This document shows, piece by piece, positions 1-12,000 of a stretch of 64,000 bases of DNA. Every line of letters starts with the position of its first letter. Position 1 is the stretch's first letter. A model generated the notes under the pieces. The model did not search any database. It was not told the DNA's origin and worked only from the letters and a program-made list of their open reading frames with translations. Position numbers and translations under genes: made by a program. Source of the DNA: Anthopleura xanthogrammica. Lineage: Eukaryota; Cnidaria; Anthozoa; Actiniaria; Actiniidae. Location: assembly GCA_964019055.1 (NCBI GenBank), contig OZ025221.1, positions 5,100,968-5,164,967 on the forward strand, read 5' to 3'.

Positions 1-3000
1 ATATTCACAGATGATGTCATCGAAGAGCGTATAAAGGTCGTTAAGCAAACTAACAACCTGAAAATTAATGGAGTAACTTTGGTAAGCACACACTCTGAAA
101 ACATTATGCAAACATGAGATTTATTGTTTGATTTTGACCCCCTGCTGTACGTAAATCTAAGCGCGAAAAGGATTGTTGTTGTTGTAATAGTCCCCTTCAC
201 AGTAACCTGCGCCATCTTGAAAGATAGCCATACCTTTGCATCGAAGCGAGACAAACGGTGAGCTTTTTAGAGACCTTTTTACCACCTTGGACAATTATTC
301 ACATGTCTCTATCATTGCAAGCTCGCCGTTCGTCTCGCTTCGATACAAAGGCACGGCTACCTTTCAGGGCTGCGCAGGGAACTGTGAAAGGTACTATTCG
401 AGTGGCCCTCGCCGAGTTTTAAAAGTCATATATTGTGTGGAATAGACCTCATCGGCTTGGGCGTAATGTTGTCCCATTTCAGACCACGTGTCATTCCCCA
501 GAGTATCATTTCATTGTTTAACGGTTGCGCATGAGAACATACATGAATATGGATACAACTCAAACAAAGAATCTTATTCTCAAGAATGACACGTGGTCTG
601 AAATGGGACAACATTACCCCAAGCCGATGAGGTCTATTGAAGAAGATGGGGATGCCGATTGTAAATTAGCTAGAGAGATCATGGAAAATATTTGCTTTAA
701 TTTGTTATACATCACATACTTTTTCTTTTTACGATCTTCGTCGAAAAACGTGTTTTTGTAAAGGAAATAGATTGGAAGCTACATCCGCTCGGCTAAGCAT
801 CAAAACGCGATGTGATTGGTCAGTTCGTGCGCCGGTGTACCGAACACCTGTTCAGTTGTAATTGAAGAAGAAATCTTTTTCTACGTTATTCCCTTGATTC
901 TTTATTTATTCGTTTGTTTGTCTGTTTGTTTGTTTGTTTGTTTATTTGTTTGTTTGTTTGTACACGTTCGTATTTTGAACGAGCTCTTTAAGCTCCTGGG
1001 CGACACGTGTCTATATAAACTATTGATTGATTGATTGATTGTTTGTTTGTTTGTTTGTTTGTTTGTTTGTTTGTTTGTTTGTTTACCAGAAGACGTAGGA
1101 CCAAGGGTTGAAGGGAGCATTTTTATTGGTCAGAATCCACGTGATCTCATTTAACACGTTACTACTGATACCTTACATACCTGTAGTGGAGAACTCTCTG
1201 CCGAAAGCTCCGTAAAACCTACAATATCACTGAAATATATGGTCACTTCATGGAAGCTCTCTGCTTCGACTGCTTTGCCTCGCTTTAGCTGTTCTGTTAC
1301 TGGCCTGAAACAAATGCGGGAAAACGGTTATTGTCTGACAGGCCGGTGAGTAGGTAGTAATAGACCTTTTTTAGCTTGGCCACAATGTTTTCCCATTTCA
1401 GACCACGTGTCATTCCCTAGAGTATCATTTCTTTGTTTAACAGTTGCACTTGAGAAGACACATAAATATGGATAATTCTCAAACAAAGAATCTTATTCTC
1501 AAGAGAATGACACGTGGCCTGAAATGGAAAAGTATTACAGTGCAACACCCAAGAAAAGATCTATCATGGATGGATGGATGGATGGATGGATGGATGGATG
1601 GATGGATGGATGGATGGATGGATGGATGGATGGATGGATGGATGGATGGATGGATGGATGGATGGATGGATGGATGGATGGATGCCGATGGATGGATGGA
1701 TGGATGGATGGATGGATGGATGGATGCCGATGGATGGATGGATGGATGGATGGATGGATGGATGGATGGATGGATGGATGGATGGATGGATGGATGGGTG
1801 GATGGATGGGTGGATGGATGGATGGATGGATGGGTGGATGGATGGATGGATGGATGGATGAATCCATAATGATTAGGCATTTACCTTGGTAACATGCGTT
1901 CAAGTAGGGCGTCTGTCTTTTTCTTTTCTTCGATCAACTGACCAGTTTTTTCCATCACTAGTTCCTCAAGACTATCTGCGTATTTCTCCATCATGTAGCA
2001 AATGTTGTCAAAAATGTTGGTTTTCCTGGGGGGGGGACAATTAAAATTAATAAAATGGCGACTTCTATTACCACTGTTTCATTGCTACGCGCTGATCCAT
2101 TAACAATTAGACCCGAATCGCGTATTCCGAATGGTCTCAAGTCAATAACCTTGACCTTGACCTTGGCCTTGACCTTGACCTTGTAGTACTAAGAGCTAGA
2201 TCTAATAGACCAATCAAGATGAGTTAAAATCATATTCCAATACCAGCACTAGAAAGAGCTCATTTACTTTAGTAACCTTCCGAAGTTTAATATCACTAAT
2301 AGACCACTGAGTAGCTCAGCCAATCAGAGCGCAGGATTCGTGATAGACCATTAGTAGGTTTACCCTAATAGGCACTAGACTACCGTCCATCAAATAAATC
2401 GTTAGACTACGTAAAGGTGGTACATGTGAACCATGGGAAGGTATATTAGGTGCCACTCGATTTTCTCAGACCCTGTCCCATTAGTAGGTCTGGTTGAGAG
2501 AGGTCTGGGAAGAGACAGGGAAGTCAACCGGAAATGGAATATTCGTAAAATACTTACATTCCATTATTGATCAGTATCTTGTTCATGATTTTCCTAATTT
2601 CGTTAAAATCAGGTCTCAAGTCGGGATCCTCTTGCCAACATTGTTTCATCAGTTCGCGTAGTTCTTCCACCCCAGCAATCAGCACGGGCACGGTGGGACG
2701 GAATGGCGGGAACTCTGCATTTTGAACCCGTCGAACGATTTCTAAAAATAGTCATGTAGGTTAGTATTCCACGTCCTGTATTGTTGGTTTGCTTGATCAC
2801 TTGCCGGTAGCCATTTTGGATGACAGAACAACTCCCCCTCCCCCTTTAAATATCATGCGAATTTTCAGTTTCAGAACGCGCCCTATTATTCAAAAGTTTT
2901 AAAAATTTACTGAGGTGAAAGATACAGACTCCTTGCAGCACTTCGGAATACAGCCCAAGTAGGAGGATAAAACAAAAGAAAACAATATTAATAGGTTTAC

Positions 3001-6000
3001 AATTCTCAGGAGATTGAAATTCTTTTGTTTTGTCCTCGAAATTGAGCTGCTTTGACGTCACGTGGAAGGGGCCTATAATGGATCTTCAAACTTTGCTGTT
3101 CCAAATATCCAATATGGCCGACTTCACATTTTTTTTCTGTGGGATCAAGTTTTAGTGAGAAGCCACTCACTGCACTGTAATTCTCAGTTCCCATTATTAC
3201 TTTTTGACACCACTACTACCAGAATCCTTTTCGTATAGTTAGTTTTGTTGGCCTAATTAACATTATTATCTTGTGACTTCAAACATTTGAATAAGAAAAA
3301 CCATTCGAAGTGGATCCTGGTGGTAGTGGTATAAAGACGTAATAAGGGGAATGGTGAAGTACTGTTCACACAAATCCAATATGGCCGCCATGCTCATTTA
3401 GTACATACCTTTGGGATCCATGTAATTAGCGCTGAATGGTTCTTCTCTTGTGTGGAACTCTGATAAAATGATAGCAAAGCTGTAGACGTCTCCCTTTTGA
3501 GTTCCCCTGGCAGGACGATTTGCCAGTCTGAGGATTTCTGGAGCAACCCAAAGAAGATCTAGAAAATATTCGGAGTATGATTCGCCGTTAGATATCGATA
3601 TGTGTGATATCCCCCGGATATCTCTCGATGAGCCATTTATCGGCTCTTGGAGAGAACACAGGGTAAAAAATATAATCCAATTTCAAAAAAGATATTGATG
3701 GACTCCAATTTGATCAAAGTTGCCATCGTCACATGAGGACGTGCATACGGACTTAATTGATCCAGAGGCTTCATTTCAGACATTTGTTGTAGGGCAAAAA
3801 CATATCCTTTTTCCTGTCCTACAACATGGCTGCTGTTAAAACTCTCTTTGTTGTAACAAACCTTTATAATAAAGGCACTCCGAAGGAAATGTCTTCGTCT
3901 GCTTGGCGCGAAACGTCGGAAGACCAAAGTCCGAGATCTTTAGGACCCATCGACTATCAACTAAGCAATTGGAAGTCTTGAGGTTGCCGTGAGATTTGAT
4001 ATCAACACTCTGTAAAAACACCATTCCCTGCAGAAAGAAATTGATTAGAACTGTGCCGGATAGCACTGAGCGCATGGCAAATAACCAGAGCCCGCGATTC
4101 TGTTGGTCTCCGGCAAGAACCAGAAACAAAATACAGCCTGTGCTCTCGTAAGCGACCACCTCGTGAGCTCGAAAATTTGGTCTTAACGAGAATGGGCTCT
4201 CATAAGCGGCAATACAAACGGGGTTTCAAAATCGTGGTCGAAGCTAGGGCTGGTCGCTTACGAGATGGTCGCAAGGAGAGGTTCCTAGTTTTGGTTTTAT
4301 TGTTTTTACGATTTTCAGTCCTATTTTGGTTCATAGATAAAGAATATTTGAAGCTTTGCGTTATTGGGTTTGTTGATGGATGCTGACAGATAAGAGAGCA
4401 GGATTGTAGCATAAAGCCGATGTTACACGAGTCGATTTGCAACGACGATATTTTGCGCAACGCTGCGAAAAATTCGTCATTTTGAGTTCGGCGAGGTTTT
4501 GACTTCAGATCAGAAATTCGCAACGTGCACGTGTTGCCTGAAGTCGAAGTTACTCTAAAAATCGTTTTATCTGGCATGTTACATGGTATAAACCTTTCGC
4601 GCAACGGCGTATCGCGAAAAATCGTCGTTGCAAATCGTCTCGTGTAATGTCGGCTTAAGACTTGCTCGAGATAGGTGTAGCCAGCAGACATACAATGACC
4701 AATGACATTATTTAATATTAGTATAAATACAAAGGTGATTATACAAAATCGCGCGCTCTGATTGGTTTTCTATCTCGGATTATCAGCCGATAATCACCTT
4801 TTCGGACAAAATGGCTGTCAGCAAAATCGCGCGCTTTTAAAAAATAAAATATTTTCACTTTCAATGTTGTTTGCTTCTTTCTTTTTTGAAATAATCACCT
4901 TTTTATTTATACTAAAACAATTATTGCTTTTTACTAATATTCAATAAACTATAAGTACACATCAATCTCTTACCCGAACAATGTCGGAAACTAACGAAGC
5001 TATGAACATGTGATCCAGCTTGACTTCTTTGTTTTGCAAAATATCCTGAGAATGAAGAGAAATAAAATTGAAAAAAGGAAATTTTTGAGTGATGAAATTT
5101 TAATGAAATTTTATTTGCGTCACAGATGGCCTTATACCCATGGTCTCTTTCACCCATGTGGGACTTATTGACAAGCTAAAAACATATATTTATTTACATT
5201 CAAACTTTGATAGAAGTCAATATTCGTATGTTAATTCGTATGCTAGTGTGACTTACCTCCAGGCTCCCTTTCGGGCAATACTGCGTCACTATGCAAATGT
5301 TGGGCGAGTCTACGCATGCGCCAATGAACTGGACAAGATTATCGTGTCGAAGGTCTCTCATCTGAAATACGAAAAGCAAACCTTTTACCACTTTCGCACT
5401 TTAGCATAATTAATAGGCAAGAATGTTTCAGCATAAAGATTTGTTTGAAAACAACAGAGAGCATAATTCTGACCTGCTTGAGCTCCATGAGTACTGTCCT
5501 TGTCATATCCACACTCTTCTTAGCCAATCGTTTGACAGCTACCAGATTACCCTAAAAAAACACCACCATTTATTATCGATAAGTACTAATCACGTGACTC
5601 TAGTAATAGTCGGACTAGTTACCAGGGCATCCGCGATATATATATAATTTTAAAGACAGACTGGTCATGGAATAGTCTCTGAGTTTTAAGCTAGGCATAA
5701 TAGGTGAATCTAGGATTTTGAGCTCCAACCTTATGGAGTTTTTTTGGGTGCCAACCTTATGTTATTTTTGGGGGGTCATACCTTAAAAACACCAATGAAT
5801 GTATGCTTGTAAAGCTCTTCAGCCTCATCGTCACAAAGTAGTGGCTCCAATACATGATTATCCCTCTGTAAAAAAAACAACGACCAAGTCAGAAAAGATT
5901 GCGCTTATAGAGGGGAGGAAAATATTGCCGTACTCACCATGCCAACACCAAAACAACTCGCTAGTGAACAAGCAGAGTTTCTTTTCTTCTCGAAACAAAT

Positions 6001-9000
6001 TTCGTTATAATCAATTTTCCACAGCAAACTTTTGAGCTCTCTCTCAAGTCGATATTGTCTGCAGAAAAAAAAATAGAAATTGGTAACGCAGTAATACAAG
6101 GTCTGGTTACTTTTCAAGATGGCTTCCAGTAATACAAAGCTTGGTTACTTCTTAAGATTGCAGCCGTTAAAATACAGGCCAGGTTACTCTATCAAGATTA
6201 TTTCCAGATATACAAGGCTTGGTTACTTTCCAAAATGGCTTCCAGTTATACAAGGCTGGAAGCACGGGTGGCGTAGTGGCAAGAGCGATCGCCTCTCACC
6301 AATGCGACCCGTGTTCGAGCCTTGCCGGGTTCGATGTTGTATGTGAGTAGAGTTTTCTGTTGGTTCTCTCCTGTGCTTCAAGAGTTTTTCTCCGAGTTCT
6401 CTGGTTTTTCTCCCTCCACAAAAATCAACTTCCAAATTCTAATTCGATCTAGTATCGGTTGACTTTTAATTGGGTCCTAAACCTGTAAGACTTTCCTTAG
6501 AGTGGTAAAGTTGAATCATTTAAGGCCTGGTTTCTTTTCAAGATGGCTGCCACTAATGTACAGGCCCGGTCACAATGTTTGGCCTGGTTACTTTTCAGCA
6601 AGAGGTTGTTAATTACCTGTAAATATTTAGTAGTAGTAGCAATGATAGCAACGCCAATGCCCCCGACACTCCAGCGATGATCTTCATCTTTGCATCTAAA
6701 TTTCAATGAAAGTGATTTTTTAATAACTTACTTAGGGTCTTTATATTAACTTTCTCTAGAACTATCTACATACGCAATGCTTTTCCATTTCAGATAAAGT
6801 GACATTCCCTTGAACATAATTTCTTCGTTTTCAACCAACGCTTGAAAAGGTAAGCTTGTGCGGAAAGCTGGTAACCAGTAGGACGCGCACTTAATGTAGG
6901 GGCTGTTTAGAAGACACCTAAACAGGTTTTAGTTTCTAAATCGAGTTACATTTAATTTGGTTTTCGGTCTTTTTTTCAACTGAGAAAGTTATTTCCTAAG
7001 TTTTCCGACATTCTGAAAAAATGGCGTCTCTTAAAACAACCCCAGGATTCATCGCGCGTCTCCCAGTTTTCCACGCTATCTCGGAAAGGCCCAACAAAAA
7101 AGAAACTATATACAAGAGGTTTGAATTGGGAAAACTATAGCTTCAAATAGCAGAGTCCATACAAAACTGATTTTGACATTGCGAATTTAATGTTTCATAG
7201 AAACTAGCCGGTTTTACAGACTTACCGTCATCAACTGGCAATGGGCAAAGCTCACCATGGAAACCACATTCCGGTGAGTCTTTTGGCGGTCCTTTGTTAG
7301 CAGGCCAGATAATGCTAGCGTTAGACCTGGGAACGAATATCTGTTCGCCAGCTCTCGAACTGTTGCCATAGACGATTTGAAAGTCGCCGACCGGAACCAT
7401 TTCAGGAAACTTACGACCAGCTGAAAATAAGGTGAGGAAGACAATTGATTTAGGTCTGGTTTACCTTGACCGTGTCCGTGTCGAGCCTCTGTATTGTGAT
7501 TGGATGAAAAATAAACCTTAACGCCGTGATTGATACAAGGGACGTTGCGGGTCTATCCGTTCCGTGACCGTGTCGTGTTCCGTGACTTTTTAAAATCATG
7601 AGAAGTAATACGTTTACTCCTTATCTGTCAAGCTAAAATCAAGCGTTGTGACTGACCAATTTGCGGTCCATAAAATTACATGATGATGTATTTCAGATAT
7701 GTATTATTTCTTACGTATAAAGTGTAGATCCAGTAGTGTCAAGTTGAATTCGGAGTTTCCTCGGTGGTCGAAATGGATCTTGTACCCCAAAATACCTAGA
7801 AACAGAAATGTGTAAAAAATTACGTATAAACGTTGCAGACTGTTAAGTCTTAATTACACGAAGCAATTTTCATTGCGACGTTGCGACACAAGTTGCATGG
7901 AGCATTGCGGCATGTAACCTACAGCGCAATTTGAAAATGTTGCGAGACAAGTTGCAGCAATCGTTGCGAAAAGTATAATTCGTTTCTATTTTTGGCCACG
8001 ATTGCATCTCCGTTGCACCGTGTAAACCCTCTTGCAACTTGTCTCGCAACGTTTTTGCGAGACAAGTTGCAGAGAAAATTTTTCGAAAAATTTTTCGGAT
8101 TTGTGAAATACCGCTGTATTCCATGATTATAGATTTATTTACACAGGGTTAGCCCCGATTTTGTGCAGAATATTCATGTGTTCCAGTGAAGCACCGTAGA
8201 ATTTCAAATTGTTTGTTTGTTAAAAGTTGTGCATTCTTTATACACTTCACCGTTTATATTTGTGAACATTTTCATACTGAAATGAGGCTAACCCTGTGTA
8301 AATGAATCTGTAGTCAATGAACACAGTGGTATTTTACGAATTCAAAAAAGGGCTATTCCCATGAACCGATCAATAGACCTCTTTACCTTCGTATGCAAAT
8401 TGCCCATTTCAGACCACATGACATTCCCTTGAGAAATATTCTATTGTTGAAATATTTACACATGAAAGAATCAACTCCCAAGAGTGGCATCACATGGTCT
8501 GAAATGGGCACAACAAACAACGAAGGTAAAGAGGTCTATTCAAAGGACAAACAATGAATTTCAGACCCCTAACCTCATGACGTTTCATACCTAAACTACC
8601 ACAATCCTTTTCAAAATCTCTTTTCATATTCAAATGTTAAAACTCCTTTGAGAATACCAAGACAATAGTAAAAATTAGCACAACAAACAATGCTACCGAA
8701 AGGGATTCTGGAAATGTAGGCATAAAACGTCATCATGCTTGAGGCCTACTACGGATCTCACCGAAACTGAGGGTCACGGTCACGGTCACGCCCTAAAATG
8801 TCTACGACTCCGCCGACAAACATCAACGTTTTAGTCTGCATTCCTTTCTCCAAGGGTCGTTATCCTTTTCAGTGATAATTTTCTTCTCTACAACTCATCA
8901 AAAGGATGCTGGCCCGTGGCAAAAAAGGAATGCAGACTAAAACGTTGTTGTTATTTGTCGGCGGAGTCGTAGAGGTTTGTGGGCGTGACTGTGACATGTT

Positions 9001-12000
9001 TTTCTGGCGTGAAAACCTGCACTTCGGTGAGATCCGTAGTATTCTATTGACAATAAAATTTGTTTCGTGCTGCGAATTGAGCTGCATTGGGAATTGCTGC
9101 AGGGGGTCCATAGCTAATTATAGTCAGACCGCCATATTTATTATGTGTATACATAAAATACCGGAAATTTCATAGGTAGGATTTTCTGTTTTATATAACT
9201 TTCGAGGAATAATGAACATCGTTTATTGTGATCTAGTTTCGATACAAACATCTTTTGTTCATCATGCCTTATATGGTGTTGTTTGTACCCAAGCTAGACC
9301 AGAACCCATCTTGTTTATCGAATACGGAAAAAAACTCTGAAAATCTTAGGATTGGGCTACCTGTGTCATTTCTACTAATGCATGTTGGGATGTTTACTTA
9401 CTGTCGTATTGTATCCCTCTTAGTTGGTCAATGATGGTTTTCCCTGTTGGGTTTTCTTCAATGGCGTAGGATTTGTTGAGTGCCATGGCAAACTGGTAGA
9501 CAGCATCGTACAAGTATGCACCATAGATGGGAGGCTGGGGACGAGGGAATCATTAGCATCACGTGATAATACATCGTGTTGTCTCAGTTAATTAGATGAA
9601 AACTTGTTTTACAACTTTTGTATCGCTGACGATCACTATAATTGTGGCTCATTTTGCATAAATTCTTTTTTTTCTTCCAAACACGTGACATTTTGAAAAC
9701 TCTGTTGTCAGCAACGTTGAACGGGACAGTTGCACCTTGTGTCCGAGCCTAGAGAATCATAAATTAATAAATCGATGTCATGTACGGGTATAGCATTACC
9801 TCGGTCTTTTCAGCTCGAAATTTCTAGGAAAACATGAAAAAAAATTAAAGAATTAGAAAACAGTGGATGCCAAAAAAAAAAAAAGAAGGAAAAAAAATAC
9901 GAAGGAAGGAAGAAATGATGTGTCATTACCTCCCCAGGTTTGGATGGGAACTTTAGAGATTTGTTATGCTTTTTGTTATCCCACAGGAATCCCTTGTAAA
10001 CGTCACTGTTAAACGGCGGCTCTGGAGCTCTTCGTTTTAGCTCTTCTTTAAACGACGTATAGTTTCCTGAAGAAGGACTTTTAACAGCAAGGACAAACAC
10101 AGCAGCAAATGCTCGCTGTAAATGATGAAAACGGTTGAGAGTGGATGGGTAGCTACTGAACAGCCACTTAAAAGGCTCTCTGGCGTAGAGAGCAACTTGA
10201 CTTTGATCGAGCTCAAACATGATAAATACGTAGTCACCATTGATCATTCCATGGTCTATAGCGTACAACATTCCTTCTCTCGCAAGGAAAAACTCAGTCA
10301 CGAATATAACAACTGAAAATAGAATAGAAAATAATGAAAAATAGAATAAAACATTAAATAAAGAATAAAAAATAATCGGCTTCGCCTCTGGAAACATCGT
10401 CGTTAGGGGACCACAAAACACGCTGTTTCCCTCGGTCCTGGTCAATAAGTGTTTTAACACTTAAATTGAAATTAAAATTATTTACTTAAGGCCCCGTTTG
10501 ACACGGTACAATTACTCGTGCAGCTTGTCTCTCGAAAAAATTGTTGCAGGTTGCACGAGACCATGTCACGCGCATGATTTCGGTTAAAATAGACCTTTTT
10601 ACCAATACGGCAGCCAATACTTAAATTATGGGATACCAAGGGGCAAACGTGGAAATATTTATAAAGCATAGTGTGGCGGGGTGACTTTCTCAAATAATTT
10701 TACACTTCAGTTTTTCACATATTGCTCCAACTGCCAGCAAATAGTTCAATGTGTTTCTCATTGGATAACGTAAACTTACTTAAAAAGACACTCTGACAGC
10801 CGTGCACTCTATAACTTTTCCCTCTGTAGTTGCCCCCTCGGCATCCCATAATGTCTTACTTGAAATAATAGAAATCAAGATGGCCGCAGTATCAGTAAAA
10901 AGGTCCATTTGTTTCGCGAAAAAATGCAAGTTGTACGTGTTATTTGAATCGATTATATAGTTGAATGATTAATAGACCTCATCGGCTTGGGTGTAATGTT
11001 GTCCCATTTCAGACCACGTGTCATTCCCCAGAGTATCATTTCATTGTTTAACGGTTGTGCATGAGAAGACACATGAATATCGATACAACTCAAACAAAGA
11101 ATCTTATTCTCAAGAGAATGACACGTGGTCTGAAATGGGACAACATTACACCCAAGCCGATGAGGTCTATTGGCTCGTGCGCGCGCTCAAATCGCAACTT
11201 GCACGACCATGACATTCGTAAATTTTTGATTGACAAAGACTGTGCATTAATCAATTACAAGAATGATAACAAGATAAGAATCCTTTTTACAGTGGGTGAA
11301 AAAATTAGGTATTAAAGTTATTGGTTTCTACTTTGGCCCACTTCGTCCACACGCACTCACACACACTACCACTACATAGAATATTCTATGCGTACATCTC
11401 TCGACTCACATGTTGATTTTTACGGAGGGAGGAAGCCGGCATGATAACCCCAAAGATGTTTTATAAAACGCTAAGGCCCAGTTCAAGCGTCGATCTTCTC
11501 TCATGAGCCGAACCTAATGACATCAAAGAAGACCACCTTATTATCCATTGTTTTCAATGCGTTCGGCTCATGAGAAGACCGAAGTTTGACCTGAGCCTAA
11601 AAGGAACATACTTCGTGCTTCTGACTTGATCTGTTTCAGGATATCCTTGTACCATTTGGAATGTTCCTGTGGCCGATAGACGCTTGAAGGACTCATCATA
11701 AGTTCCAGTGCGATTTTAACCCCTTTTTCTTCTAGTCTTTTTGTGATTGCATTTTTCATTTCGATCCATTTGGTGACATTCTCGTAAATGATGGCCACTC
11801 GACGCCATTCGTAGTGGTTTAGCAGAGAGAGTAAGCTGGGGACGAGTTTGGTGTCGATAGCAAATGTTCTTGCGAATGTTGGGTAAAGCTTCTTGTCTGA
11901 CACTTCGGGATTGCTGCACATCTTGTTAGGGGAGAAAAACATATATGATAAAATATATGCATGGACAGGAAAGAACGCAAGAGCACGGACACTATGTATA

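Larger units (their letters stand above)
1..6695 (-). other. Receptor guanylate cyclase: exons 7-18, membrane span, kinase-homology and cyclase start
   Basis: Exon 7 encodes a leucine-rich membrane helix ending NIYRQYRLE, followed by the LLWKIDY juxtamembrane segment. Exon 8 has a Ser/Cys-rich stretch (NSACSLAS) at the place where mammalian NPRs carry regulatory phosphoserines. Exons 9-15 make the kinase-homology domain ([35 protein letters not shown]). Exon 16 encodes the dimerising helix, including [13 protein letters not shown] and ERMLP. Exons 17-18 begin the catalytic domain and end at the window edge in [13 protein letters not shown]. Introns between 2741 and 5361 are short, while several others hold inverted-repeat elements. 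Confidence 0.92.

Noticed and set aside
1444..1903. Open frames of 95-141 codons reading WMDG or HPSI repeats
   Set aside because: They are translations of the GGAT tetranucleotide array; all frames stay open because the unit has no stop.
3862..4027. Loss of the kinase HRD motif as a novelty
   Set aside because: HGNLKTSN in this place is normal for receptor guanylate cyclases, whose kinase-like domain is a pseudokinase.
6262..6340. tRNA gene suggested by A- and B-box words
   Set aside because: The cloverleaf does not close and the same body follows in other copies, so it is a SINE head.
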